In this document: piece after piece, positions 9,898 through 18,574 of the stretch
Layout of the letters: each line of letters opens with the position of its first letter
How positions within the stretch are numbered: the stretch's first letter is position 1
Origin: Acetobacter sp. DsW_063
Lineage (GTDB): Bacteria > Pseudomonadota > Alphaproteobacteria > Acetobacterales > Acetobacteraceae
Direction: 5' to 3'
Assembly: GCF_002153745.1 (NCBI RefSeq)
Contig: NZ_JOPL01000005.1
Coordinates: 62,001 to 126,000, forward strand
DNA: 64,000 nucleotides
Translations under genes and position numbers: made by a program
Notes under the pieces: model-generated
What the model was told of the DNA's origin: nothing
Databases searched by the model: none
Seen by the model: only the letters and a program-made list of their open reading frames with translations

Positions 9898-11154
9898 ATG
9901 GCTACCGATATCCTGATGCCGGCCCTCTCGCCGACTATGACGGAGGGCAAGCTTTCGCGTTGGCTCAAGCAGGAGGGCGACAAAGTCTCCTCCGGTGACG
10001 TGATCGCGGAAATCGAAACCGACAAGGCGACGATGGAGGTCGAGGCGGTTGACGAGGGTGTGCTCGGACGCATTCTTGTGCCAGCTGGGACCGAAGGCGT
10101 GGCGGTGAATGCGCCGATCGCTATTCTCGTGGATGACGGCGAAGCTGTTCCTGACGCGACGGCGTCGGGTAATGCTGTGGCAGAGGCGCCGAAGGAAAAG
10201 TCTGCCGTTGAGCAGGCGGCTGCGGCGCCTGCAGCCAAGGTTCCGCAGGCCGCGTCGAACGCGCCCACGAAATCTGCTCCTGCAGGGCGAGTTTTTGCGT
10301 CGCCATTGGCGAAGCGGATTGCGAAAGACGCTGGCGTCAACCTTGCGAACGTGAAGGGCTCTGGCCCGAATGGACGCATCGTGAAACGTGACGTTGAAGC
10401 TGCGAAAACAGCGCCAGCCGCGGCATCAAAAGGGGCCGCCGCTCCTGTTGCGCCTGGTGGTTTCATCAGCACGCCACTGTCGTCGATGCGTAAGGTGATT
10501 GCGCGACGTCTTACTGAATCGAAAACAACGGTTCCGCATTTCTATGTGTCGATCGACATGCAACTGGATGCGCTCCTTGCGCTGCGGTCGCAGTTGAACA
10601 AGGCTTCTCCGGAGGATGGGCCGGATGCATTCAAGCTGTCGGTCAACGACATGCTGGTGAAGGCGGCGGCTCTCGCGCTCCGCCGTGTTCCCGGACTGAA
10701 CGTGTCCTTCACGGAAGATGCGCTTATCCAATACAATGACGTCGACATATCGATCGCGGTTTCGATTCCCGACGGTCTGATCACTCCGATCATCCGGCAG
10801 GCTGACAAGAAGACGCTCCGCGAGATCAGCAACGAGACCAAGGATCTTGTCGCCCGCGCCCGGGCAGGCAAGCTGAAACCGGAAGAGTTTCAGGGAGGCT
10901 CGTTCTCGATCTCCAATATGGGCATGTTCGGCGTCACGTCGTTCTCTGCGATCATCAACCCGCCGCAAGCTGGAATCCTGGCGATCGCCGCCGGTGAAAA
11001 GCGCGCCGTGGTCAAGGGAGACGCTCTGGCTGTCGCGACGGTCATGACGGCGACCCTGTCTGCGGACCATCGCGTGGTGGACGGGGCGTTGGGAGCGCAA
11101 TGGATGTCCACGTTGCGTTCGATCGTCGAAAATCCGATCGCGCTCGTCATCTGA
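9898..11154 (+). CDS. pdhC: Dihydrolipoamide acetyltransferase (PDH E2)
   Basis: E2 forms the core of the complex and transfers the acetyl group from lipoamide to CoA. The 418-residue protein has one lipoyl domain (residues 1-80, Lys43), an Ala/Pro linker, a peripheral-subunit-binding domain near residues 130-168 (FASPLAKRIAKDAG and the GPNGRIVKRD segment) and the catalytic acyltransferase domain from ~185, ending with the DHRVVDG active-site motif (His391, Asp395). A single lipoyl domain in E2 fits the presence of a second one on E1-beta. A GAGGAG ribosome site lies in the 9-base gap after pdhB. Confidence 0.97.
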   Translation: MATDILMPALSPTMTEGKLSRWLKQEGDKVSSGDVIAEIETDKATMEVEAVDEGVLGRILVPAGTEGVAVNAPIAILVDDGEAVPDATASGNAVAEAPKEKSAVEQAAAAPAAKVPQAASNAPTKSAPAGRVFASPLAKRIAKDAGVNLANVKGSGPNGRIVKRDVEAAKTAPAAASKGAAAPVAPGGFISTPLSSMRKVIARRLTESKTTVPHFYVSIDMQLDALLALRSQLNKASPEDGPDAFKLSVNDMLVKAAALALRRVPGLNVSFTEDALIQYNDVDISIAVSIPDGLITPIIRQADKKTLREISNETKDLVARARAGKLKPEEFQGGSFSISNMGMFGVTSFSAIINPPQAGILAIAAGEKRAVVKGDALAVATVMTATLSADHRVVDGALGAQWMSTLRSIVENPIALVI

Positions 11155-11248
11155 ACATGAAGTGTCCCCGGGCGGCGTGCTGTAGTCGACGCCGGGGGCG
11201 GGGATCTCAACCGATCCCGTTTTCTCAAGAATCAGCCAGGAAACAGGC

Positions 11249-12658
11249 ATGAGCACCACCGAGTTCGATCTTGTCGTCATCGGCGGCGGCCCCGGCGGTT
11301 ACGTCGCGGCCCTTCGCGCGGCGCAACTGAAACTGTCGGTCGCCGTTGTGGAGGCCAATCACCTCGGGGGTATTTGCCTTAACTGGGGCTGTATTCCGAC
11401 AAAAGCGCTTCTACGCGCTTCGGAAATCAACCACCTGCTGCATGATCTCGGGCAGTTCGGGTTCGCTGCGGACAATCCTCGTTTTGACTTCCAGAAGGTC
11501 GTTGCGCGCTCTCGTGCCGTGTCGAAGCAACTCTCCGGGGGCGTAGCGCATCTGCTGAAGAAGGCGAAGGTTCCCGTTTTCGACGGACTTGCGAAGCTCT
11601 CCGGCGTTTCGGGTAAAAAGCGCAAGATTGAAGTGACGTTGAAGGATGGGGCGAAAACCGTTCTGACGGCGACCAACGTAATTCTTGCGACAGGCGCGCG
11701 CGCGCGCGCGTTGCCGGGGCTGGAGCCCGACGGCAAGTTCGTCTGGTCATACCGAGAGGCTCTGGTTCCGGAAGAGTTGCCCAAGCGGTTGCTGGTTATC
11801 GGCTCAGGTGCGATCGGCACGGAATTCGCGTCGTTTTATCGCAACATGGGCTCCGAGGTGACGCTGGTCGAGGTCGCTGATCGCGTTCTTCCTGTCGAGG
11901 ATGAAGAGATTAGCAAGCTTGCGCGCACGGCCTTCGAAAAACAGGGAATGAAGGTTCTCACGGGCGCCAAGGTTGGGCCTTTGAAGAAAAGCTCCTTGGA
12001 GGTCAACGTCGATATCGAAGCAGGCGGCAAGACGCATAGCCTGACCTTCGATCGCGTGATCTCGGCTGTTGGAATCGTCGGCAACGTCGAGAATATCGGC
12101 CTTGAGGGCACCCGGATCGTGGTCGAAAAAACACACATCGTCACCGACGAACTGTGTCGGACTGGCGAATCAGGCGTGTACGCCATCGGCGACGTCGCAG
12201 GCGCGCCATGGCTTGCGCACAAGGCCAGCCATGAGGCGGTGATGTGTGTGGAATCTATTGCCGGTCGCCACGTCCACCCGATTGACGCGACAAAAATTCC
12301 TGGTTGCACATATTGCCGACCGCAGATCGCTTCAGTGGGTTACACGGAAGCAAAGGCGAAGGCGGCGGGGTATGAAGTCCGGGTGGGCCGCTTCCCATTC
12401 ATCGGTAACGGCAAGGCAATCGCCATGGGCGAAGTCGACGGGCTGGTGAAGACGGTGTTCGACGCGAAGACGGGAGAGCTTCTTGGCGCGCACATGATCG
12501 GCGCGGAAGTCACCGAGATGATTCAGGGCTACGTGATCGCCCGGAGCGGGGAGTTGACGGAAGCTGAGTTGAAGGAAACGGTGTTTCCGCATCCGACTAT
12601 TTCCGAATCCATGCATGAGGCGGTGCTGGCGGCATACGACGGAGCACTTCATTTTTAA
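11249..12658 (+). CDS. lpd: Dihydrolipoamide dehydrogenase (E3)
   Basis: E3 reoxidises dihydrolipoamide with FAD and NAD+. The 469-residue flavoprotein has an N-terminal FAD site GGGPGGYVAALRAAQ, the redox-active disulfide CLNWGC (Cys43, Cys48), the NAD-binding motif GSGAIGTEFA, a second FAD motif YAIGDVAG and the C-terminal catalytic FPHPTISE (His448, Glu453). The gap from pdhC is 94 bases, longer than the others in the operon, with AGGAAACAGG before the ATG. Codons for ARARA near residue 150 are written as an uninterrupted alternating GC run (11694-11710). A strong intrinsic terminator follows, so this is the last gene of the operon. Confidence 0.97.
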   Translation: MSTTEFDLVVIGGGPGGYVAALRAAQLKLSVAVVEANHLGGICLNWGCIPTKALLRASEINHLLHDLGQFGFAADNPRFDFQKVVARSRAVSKQLSGGVAHLLKKAKVPVFDGLAKLSGVSGKKRKIEVTLKDGAKTVLTATNVILATGARARALPGLEPDGKFVWSYREALVPEELPKRLLVIGSGAIGTEFASFYRNMGSEVTLVEVADRVLPVEDEEISKLARTAFEKQGMKVLTGAKVGPLKKSSLEVNVDIEAGGKTHSLTFDRVISAVGIVGNVENIGLEGTRIVVEKTHIVTDELCRTGESGVYAIGDVAGAPWLAHKASHEAVMCVESIAGRHVHPIDATKIPGCTYCRPQIASVGYTEAKAKAAGYEVRVGRFPFIGNGKAIAMGEVDGLVKTVFDAKTGELLGAHMIGAEVTEMIQGYVIARSGELTEAELKETVFPHPTISESMHEAVLAAYDGALHF

Positions 12659-12700
12659 TGTTCGTGTGATGGCGTTTTCTTTGTTTTTCCTTGATTTTGG

Positions 12701-12731
12701 AGCGGCGCATTACGATGCGCCGCTTTTTTTA
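12701..12731 (+). terminator. Intrinsic terminator of the PDH operon
   Basis: A perfect 10-bp stem (AGCGGCGCAT / ATGCGCCGCT) with a TACG tetraloop is followed at once by seven T residues. It lies 42 bases behind the lpd stop codon and is the clearest rho-independent terminator in the window. Confidence 0.93.
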
Positions 12732-13003
12732 TATTGAAATTCTCCGATTTACTCGTGTAGTTTTATTCGGACAAAACGCAGTGAAACCACGCTATACCGA
12801 CTGTTTTTCTGTTCGTATTTATTTTCACGATAATCGAAAATAAAACCTCATCGCATCAACGGTTAAGTAATTTGTTTATTATATAAATCCAGAATTTTTA
12901 GATTTTAAAGTGTGGCATATTGACATTCCGTGTTGTTTTCGGTCTTGCGCTTTGGACGTGAAGCGTGTGTCTAAGGTTTGTTCTGCAGGAGCACAATCAG
13001 GCC
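12732..13003. other. AT-rich intergenic region before the GGDEF gene
   Basis: About 270 bases without a convincing gene, markedly AT-rich. It holds a nested inverted repeat at 12818-12844 and presumably the promoter of the GGDEF gene; no clear -35/-10 pair stands out by eye. Confidence 0.6.
12818..12844. repeat. Nested inverted repeat upstream of the GGDEF gene
   Basis: Nine-base perfect arms TTTATTTTC and GAAAATAAA flank a 9-base centre, and a small palindrome CGATAATCG overlaps the centre. It has no adjacent T-run typical of a terminator and lies about 160 bases upstream of the GGDEF start, so an operator is the more likely role. Confidence 0.5.
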
Positions 13004-14224
13004 ATGCCACCTAGCCTTGGGGCGCATTTCTTCGCGTCACTCTTGAACCCAGGCGTAAGTCTCCTGCTTGCCGTGGCGTTCGGTCTCTTGTGGAGACATA
13101 ACCGCTCACAGGTGTACCCAAAGCTGGCGGCATATTGTTACGCGGTAATGACGGCTGCGTTTATTTTGGCGGAGCTGATTGGCCCAGAGTATCGCGCACT
13201 GTCTCTTATCGCAAATATAGGATTTCTTCTTTCTTCTATACTAATGTCGGCGTCTATAATAATTCGATACGAAGTTGGAATACCTTTTCTTCTATATTCT
13301 TTGATATTTTTGTTGATGGTTATTTCGTATTCTGTGGCGTCATTTGTTGATAATTGTTTGACTTGCAGGCTTTATAACGTGAACTTTGCGTTAGGCTCTG
13401 TTTCCTTATTGACGGCTTTCAAAATGAGTAAAGCTCAAAGAAAGCATGTCATAGACAATATATTGTTTGTTTTGTGCTTTTTGGTTTCTGCGAATTATTT
13501 TATTCGACCAATTCTTTTGAGGGTGCTGTTTTCCGACAATTTCTCGGCGTTTCATGAGTCCTTATACTGGGCGACGACTATTTTTGCCCAAATTATGATT
13601 TCAGTTGCAGTGGCGCTTAATCTCCTTATTGCCATCGCAGTTGATCAGATGATGGAACTCAGGCGAGAGGCTCATACCGACAAATTATCTGGTCTTCTGA
13701 ATCGAGATGGATTTGATCACGCTTTGCAGGCGCTGAGAAACGCAGAGAGAGACAGGAATGAGCCAATCGCACTGGTGATAGCCGACCTCGATCATTTTAA
13801 GCGAATTAACGACACATTTGGCCATGGCGTTGGCGATGCTGTTATAGCGGCGTTCGGTTGCGTCGTGCGTGATACTCTGCACGACCGGTGGATCGCGGCG
13901 AGGTTCGGCGGAGAAGAGTTCTCAATTTTGATGTGCGGCGTCACCCCTTCGGAAGCTTACGGAATCTCCGAAAAAATTCGTAGAAAATTTGAAATTCACT
14001 GCCGCGACAATATGTCCGGAAGACTTCGGGCGACAGTCAGCATGGGGCTGACGCTGGGCACCTTATCAGGTGATATAAAGCGTTTGTATACAGAAGCCGA
14101 CAGCACTCTTTATGAAGCAAAACGCGCCGGTCGAAACAACGTAAAAATCCATGTATTCGATGAAAAAATAGGGGATTTTCTCTCTCAAAAGAATGAAAAC
14201 TGCCTGCATAGCGTCGTGTCCTAG
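13004..14224 (+). CDS. Membrane-bound diguanylate cyclase (GGDEF)
   Basis: The 406-residue protein has about seven hydrophobic segments in residues 10-215 and a C-terminal GGDEF domain from ~230. The domain looks catalytically complete: DLDHFKRINDTFGH for metal and substrate binding and GGEEF at residues 302-306. It should make cyclic di-GMP at the inner membrane in response to a signal read by the membrane part, which is not a named sensor domain I recognise. The RxxD inhibitory site normally found just before GGEEF is not seen (the residues there are DRWIAARF), so product inhibition may be weak. I prefer the ATG at 13004, preceded by AGGAG, to a GTG at 12965. The membrane half is more AT-rich than its neighbours. 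Confidence 0.88.
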   Translation: MPPSLGAHFFASLLNPGVSLLLAVAFGLLWRHNRSQVYPKLAAYCYAVMTAAFILAELIGPEYRALSLIANIGFLLSSILMSASIIIRYEVGIPFLLYSLIFLLMVISYSVASFVDNCLTCRLYNVNFALGSVSLLTAFKMSKAQRKHVIDNILFVLCFLVSANYFIRPILLRVLFSDNFSAFHESLYWATTIFAQIMISVAVALNLLIAIAVDQMMELRREAHTDKLSGLLNRDGFDHALQALRNAERDRNEPIALVIADLDHFKRINDTFGHGVGDAVIAAFGCVVRDTLHDRWIAARFGGEEFSILMCGVTPSEAYGISEKIRRKFEIHCRDNMSGRLRATVSMGLTLGTLSGDIKRLYTEADSTLYEAKRAGRNNVKIHVFDEKIGDFLSQKNENCLHSVVS

Positions 14225-14533
14225 GCCACGAAGCCACACGAAAAGACGAAACCGGTTGCGTCCGTGGATACTCTTCGTCCACGCAAGGGCTATGCTCGCC
14301 TTGAGTAAGGCTATGCTTTCATCGATATGGACGGATTTGTGTTAGATCGCTGAAAAGCGGCGTCACTAGCCTCATCGGAGTGCTTTGGAAGGAAACTTAG
14401 CGCAAGAGGTTTGATGTCGCGTTAGGCGCGGCGCCGCGATCGTCCGGCTCAGCTTGAGCGTGTGACCGGACGACGCGGCGCAAGGCGTATAGCCCGAACG
14501 ATCGGGAGTTTCGATTTTTGAATACGTGAAAGC
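14225..14533. other. Intergenic region between convergent genes
   Basis: About 309 bases between the GGDEF gene and the convergent hydrolase gene. Two hairpins are visible, a weak one at 14263-14283 (CGTGGA/TCCACG) and a stronger one at 14432-14480. No open frame with a ribosome site was found. Confidence 0.6.
14432..14480. repeat. Imperfect GC-rich inverted repeat
   Basis: The arms CGCCGCG-TCGTCCGG-TCA and TGA-CCGGACGA-CGCGGCG pair over about 18 bases with small bulges around an 11-base loop. No T-run follows on either strand. It may act as an mRNA 3'-end stabiliser or a factor-dependent stop between the two convergent genes. Confidence 0.45.
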
Positions 14534-15328
14534 TTAGAGAGCGAGTTCGTTCAGAAAACCTTCAAGAATACTCAAAAATTCCATTGGTTTTTCGGCATGA
14601 AGCCAGTGCCCCGCATCAGGAATGGTTTCCAGATGATAGTGCGGAAACAAGTGCTTCATTTCCGGGTAATTCGACGGCTGTATATACCGGGATTTGCCGC
14701 CAGAAACAAAAAGCGTGCGCCCGGTGAAGTTCGTTTCTTGCGGCACGGGCGGCCATCCTACGATCTCGGGCATGGCGGACGCGATCTCATGTATTCCTAT
14801 CGTCCATCCCGGGTTTTTACCCAGACGGAGATTTTGAAGCATAAGGTTCCGAACGTCGGCTTCCGGAATGACGCGGGACAGAAGCGCGTCCGCCTCGGTG
14901 CGGTTCAGCGACGCAGGGAAGGGCAGGGCGGCCAGAGCCGCAGCCAGCGTGTGGTTCTGTTGAAAGCCGCCTGCACCTGGGGCGATATCCGCCACAAGCA
15001 GGCGCTCGACGGCCGCTGGATGGCGAAGCGCCAACATCATGGCCGTTTTGCCACCCATCGAATGCCCGACGATCACGGCGGGTATTGCATCGTGCGCCTT
15101 CAACGTCTCGTAGACGTCTTCGGCCATCGTGGGATAATCTGCGGGGCCGTGGGGGCTGTCGCCGTGGTTGCGCAGGTCGAGCGCCAGAGTTCGTCTGAAT
15201 TCCCCTATCCGTCTTTGAAAAAATCCGAAATTTCTGGCGCGCCCAAACAGCCCGTGCAGAAACACGACCGGAGGCTTAGACAAGCCGCCGCCTGATTCAG
15301 GTTTCCGTTCGATAACGTCAAGCAGCAT
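14534..15328 (-). CDS. Alpha/beta hydrolase (YbfF/ABHD11-type esterase)
   Basis: The 264-residue protein is a single alpha/beta-hydrolase domain. It has the oxyanion region VVFLHGLFGRARNF, the strand-turn LDLRNHGDSPH typical of the YbfF/ABHD11 group, the nucleophile elbow GHSMGG (Ser90) and a C-terminal DAGHWLHAEKP with the catalytic His241. It is likely a cytoplasmic esterase or thioesterase; E. coli YbfF acts on acyl-CoA and small esters, but the substrate here is unknown. Its ATG lies 5 bases behind the quinone oxidoreductase stop, so the two genes form an operon. Confidence 0.87.
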   Translation of the reverse strand: MLLDVIERKPESGGGLSKPPVVFLHGLFGRARNFGFFQRRIGEFRRTLALDLRNHGDSPHGPADYPTMAEDVYETLKAHDAIPAVIVGHSMGGKTAMMLALRHPAAVERLLVADIAPGAGGFQQNHTLAAALAALPFPASLNRTEADALLSRVIPEADVRNLMLQNLRLGKNPGWTIGIHEIASAMPEIVGWPPVPQETNFTGRTLFVSGGKSRYIQPSNYPEMKHLFPHYHLETIPDAGHWLHAEKPMEFLSILEGFLNELAL

Positions 15329-15333
15329 GATTT

Positions 15334-16368
15334 TCAGAGCTCCGCTTCATGCAGCAGGACGATTTTTCCGGAATGCGTTCCGTCTTCCATCATCCTGTGC
15401 GCCGCCGCCGCGTGAGCGAGCGGGAATGTCGCATGTATCAGCGGTGCGATTTCGCCAGCGTCAAGTTTGGGCCAGACGTTTTTCAGCAATTCCCGCGCCA
15501 CGCGCGCCTTGAACGCCGAATCTCTGGGACGAAGTGTCGTGCCGGTGATGGTAAGACGTTTTGTCATCAGACGGGCGAGCCCGACCTCCGACGCCTTCGG
15601 TCCGCCCTGAAGGGCGATGATTACGAGCCGCCCTTCTTCTGACAGGCAGCGCAGGTTGCGATCGAGATACGAGCCGCCGACGATGTCGAGAATGACGTTC
15701 ACGCCTTTTCCAGCCGTCAGTGCGCCGATGCGTTCAACGAAGTCCTCATTACGGTAATTGATCGCTCGGGCCCCGAGCGTTTCGCACACGGCGCATTTTT
15801 CAGCGCTTCCAGCCGTGGCGTAGACCTCCGCGCCGAAAGCGCGCGCTATTTGTATCGCCGTGGTGCCGATGCCGCTGGAGCCGCCATGGATCATGACGCG
15901 CTCTCCAGCGCGAAGCCCTGCTGTGATGAACAAGTTCGTCCAGACCGTAAAGAACGTCTCTGGCAGGGCGGCGGCCCGCACTGCGTCGAACCCTTTCGGC
16001 CAGGGCAGGCACTGACCGCTCGGAACGGCGCAATAATCGGCATAGCCACCGCCATTGGTCAGGGCGCAGACGCGGTCGCCGATGGAAAGCGCCGGGGGAG
16101 GGGCATCGTCCGCAGTCGGCCCGAGCGCCACGACTTCGCCAGCGATTTCGAGGCCGAGTAAGGGGCTGGCGCCCGGCGGAGGCGGATAAATACCCTGACG
16201 TTGCATGACGTCCGGTCGGTTCACGCCACTGGCGAACACGCGCACCAATACTTCGCCGGGACGGAGCGTTGGAACAGCCTCCTCTCCGAGATGCAGGACC
16301 TCGGGGCCGCCGGGTTGATCGAGCACGATGGCTTGCATGGTCGGAGGGATGGTGGGGGTGGCTGTCAT
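15334..16368 (-). CDS. NAD(P)H-quinone oxidoreductase, PIG3/zeta-crystallin type
   Basis: This 344-residue medium-chain reductase starts with MQAIVLDQPGGPEVL, has the substrate-domain stretch ASGVNRPDVMQRQGIYPPPPG characteristic of the PIG3-like group and the dinucleotide-binding motif HGGSSGIGTTAIQIA near residue 150. The cysteine and histidine ligands of zinc alcohol dehydrogenases are absent, as expected for the quinone-reductase branch. It should reduce quinones or enones with NADPH. It is the first gene of a two-gene unit with the alpha/beta hydrolase. An AGGA lies about ten bases before the ATG. Confidence 0.88.
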   Translation of the reverse strand: MTATPTIPPTMQAIVLDQPGGPEVLHLGEEAVPTLRPGEVLVRVFASGVNRPDVMQRQGIYPPPPGASPLLGLEIAGEVVALGPTADDAPPPALSIGDRVCALTNGGGYADYCAVPSGQCLPWPKGFDAVRAAALPETFFTVWTNLFITAGLRAGERVMIHGGSSGIGTTAIQIARAFGAEVYATAGSAEKCAVCETLGARAINYRNEDFVERIGALTAGKGVNVILDIVGGSYLDRNLRCLSEEGRLVIIALQGGPKASEVGLARLMTKRLTITGTTLRPRDSAFKARVARELLKNVWPKLDAGEIAPLIHATFPLAHAAAAHRMMEDGTHSGKIVLLHEAEL

Positions 16369-16654
16369 GATCAGGCGTCCTGCCGTTCAGCGGTAAGGAA
16401 TCGTCGAAAACCCGGAGCTCTCGCTCGAGCGAAGATGCGATTGTGCCTCTCCGGGAGCGTCTGTCACGTCACATAAGCGGAGCGTCATTGTACATTCGTC
16501 GAGACGTTGATCCGCTTCTGATCAACAAAAGGTGCGTGTGTCAGAGTGAGAGTGTATGTCAGGGGAAGCGTGCTGGGCTGGAAGCCGGGTGGAGGCCGTC
16601 ATTACGAACTCCGGTTGAGATGGCCCGCGAACGCAGTGCGGGGAAGCAGCGGGT
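16369..16654. promoter_or_regulatory. Divergent promoter region with palindromes
   Basis: This segment separates the minus-strand quinone oxidoreductase gene from the plus-strand ClC gene. A 12-base perfect palindrome TCGCTCGAGCGA lies at 16421-16432, nested between CCCGGAG and CTCCGGG arms. It is a candidate operator; no individual promoter was resolved. Confidence 0.4.
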
Positions 16655-18538
16655 ATGGCCGCGAAGGCTGGAACAGAGGCAGGCGAGGCGACTAATCTTC
16701 TGCCTGAAGAGGAGATCCGGGACAGTTCGCGTGGACGTCCAGTTGGCCGCCGTCACAGATTTTCAGGCGCGCTGCAACTGGTGCTTGATGGGTACTTCGT
16801 CCCCGGCGCTCGCACGCTCCGCAATATCCGATGTCTGGTACGCGTCGATTCTCTTTGGTTGCTTGCTCTTGCGGCGTTGGTCGGCTCGTTGGCCGGGCTG
16901 GTCGTGGCGGCGATGACCCATGCGACGTTGCTGGCGCACGCTGTTCTGTTCGGGGCGCCCGGAGGGCGGCTATCCGGGCTTACGGCTCTGGTGTCGTGGC
17001 GTTGCGCTGTCCCGGCGATCGGAGGGCTGGCTCTGGGGCTGTTCGGCGTGGCGATCAGGCGCAGCCTGCCGCCGCGCCCGGTCGATCCGATCGAAGCGAA
17101 CGCGCTTCATGGCGGCAGGATGTCGCTTCGACAGAGTGTGCTGATCGCGATCCAGACAATTATCTCCAATGGCTCGGGCGCCTCGATCGGGCTGGAGGCC
17201 GGTTTCACCCAACTGGCTTCTGCGGCAGGCGCGCGGCTGGGCTGCTTTTTACGTGTGCATCGGGCGGACATGCGGCTGTTGGTCGGGTGCGGCGCGGCTG
17301 GCGCCATAGGCGCCGCATTCGACGCGCCGCTGGCTGGCGCGTTTTATGCGTTCGAATTGGTGATCGGCAGCTACACGATGGCCAATCTCGCCCCGGTGGC
17401 GCTCGCCTCGATATGCGCGACAGGCGTTGCGACGGTCGCGTGCAGCGTGATTCCACCACTACATTTAGCGCCTCCGTCGGCGCTGCGGCTGCGCGATTGC
17501 CTGCCCATCGCCGGTCTGGGCGCGTTCTGCGCGTTATCTGGTATTGCGCTGATGCGTGTGGTTACGCTGATCGAGAGCGGGTTCAACCGGACCCGTTTAC
17601 CCGTCTGGAGCCGCCCCGCGCTGGGCGGCGCGGTCATTGGTGGATTGGCGCTGTTATCGCCGACGGTGCTGTCGTCTGGTCACATGGCCATGCGCGCCGG
17701 ATTGATGGAGAGTCTGACGCTCGGGCGGGCGTCGTGGCTGTTTCTTCTGAAGGCTCTGGCGTCGGCGGTGTCCATAGGTTCGGGGTTCCGCGGCGGCCTG
17801 TTTTTCGCTTCGCTCTATCTGGGCGTGCTGAATGGCGCGATGTACGGCGATGTTCTGGCGTTGATCGGGATCGACCCGGTGTCGGTTCAGGTCTGTGCAA
17901 TGGCGGGGATGTGCGCGTTGGCTGTGGCCGTCATCGGCGGTCCAATGACGATGATCTTTCTGGCTCTGGAGACGACCGGCAGCTTTCCCCTGACGGTCGC
18001 CGTGCTGATCTCGGCGTTGACGTCATCTTTCGCGACCCGGCGCTGGTTTGGTTATTCATTCGCGACCTGGCGGTTTCACCTGCGTGGCGAGAGCATCCGT
18101 TCCGCCGTGGACGTCGGGCGGGTACGCAGTCTGACTGTTGAGCACGTCATGCAGAAAGTCCCGCCGGTTATCGCCATGACCGCGTCTGTTGGCGAAGCGC
18201 GTCGACGTTTTGAGGGGCTTCAGCCCCGGCATGTCATCGTCACGGATGAACTCGGAAAATATGCTGGGCTTGTCGCAGCGGACGCCTACAACGCGATCGG
18301 CCTGCCGGAAGACGAGTTGCTGGGGCTTTTGCGTACAGACCCCGGCGCCGTGCTCAGACCGTATGAACCTGTTCGCGACGCGCTTGCGACTTTTGAACGC
18401 ATCCGCGCGCCAGCGCTCGTGGTGCTGGGCGGGTCGTGTCGTGGAGAGATTGTTGGCCTTCTAACCGAGCGTTACGTGCTCAGGCGCTTCGCGAAGGAGC
18501 TTGAGCGGGCCTGGCGGGATATCGCCGGAGACGTCTGA
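16655..18538 (+). CDS. ClC-family chloride channel/antiporter with C-terminal CBS domains
   Basis: The 627-residue protein has a cytoplasmic N-terminus (~75 residues), a ClC membrane domain of many helices (residues ~75-475) and a C-terminal region from about residue 490 that resembles a CBS pair (VEHVMQKVPPVIAM and the LRPYEPVRDALATF segments). Signature regions are altered from E. coli ClcA but recognisable: NGSGASIGLEAGFTQ, with Glu181 in the place of the gating glutamate, AAFDAPLAGAFYAFE with the second acidic residue, and GSGFRGGLFFAS. The conserved glutamates favour H+/Cl- exchange over a simple channel, but this is inference. GGGGAAG precedes the ATG. The CBS part may sense nucleotides or ionic strength. 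Confidence 0.88.
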   Translation: MAAKAGTEAGEATNLLPEEEIRDSSRGRPVGRRHRFSGALQLVLDGYFVPGARTLRNIRCLVRVDSLWLLALAALVGSLAGLVVAAMTHATLLAHAVLFGAPGGRLSGLTALVSWRCAVPAIGGLALGLFGVAIRRSLPPRPVDPIEANALHGGRMSLRQSVLIAIQTIISNGSGASIGLEAGFTQLASAAGARLGCFLRVHRADMRLLVGCGAAGAIGAAFDAPLAGAFYAFELVIGSYTMANLAPVALASICATGVATVACSVIPPLHLAPPSALRLRDCLPIAGLGAFCALSGIALMRVVTLIESGFNRTRLPVWSRPALGGAVIGGLALLSPTVLSSGHMAMRAGLMESLTLGRASWLFLLKALASAVSIGSGFRGGLFFASLYLGVLNGAMYGDVLALIGIDPVSVQVCAMAGMCALAVAVIGGPMTMIFLALETTGSFPLTVAVLISALTSSFATRRWFGYSFATWRFHLRGESIRSAVDVGRVRSLTVEHVMQKVPPVIAMTASVGEARRRFEGLQPRHVIVTDELGKYAGLVAADAYNAIGLPEDELLGLLRTDPGAVLRPYEPVRDALATFERIRAPALVVLGGSCRGEIVGLLTERYVLRRFAKELERAWRDIAGDV

Positions 18539-18539
18539 C

Positions 18540-18565
18540 GGCGTCCGCCGGGTATGACGGACGCC
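18540..18565. terminator. Hairpin between convergent genes, possible bidirectional terminator
   Basis: Perfect 8-base arms GGCGTCCG and CGGACGCC surround a 10-base loop, directly behind the ClC stop codon and before the stop codon of the convergent lipoprotein gene. There is no strong T-run, so it may be a factor-dependent stop or a 3' protecting stem. Confidence 0.45.
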
Positions 18566-18574
18566 CGGTCGCTT

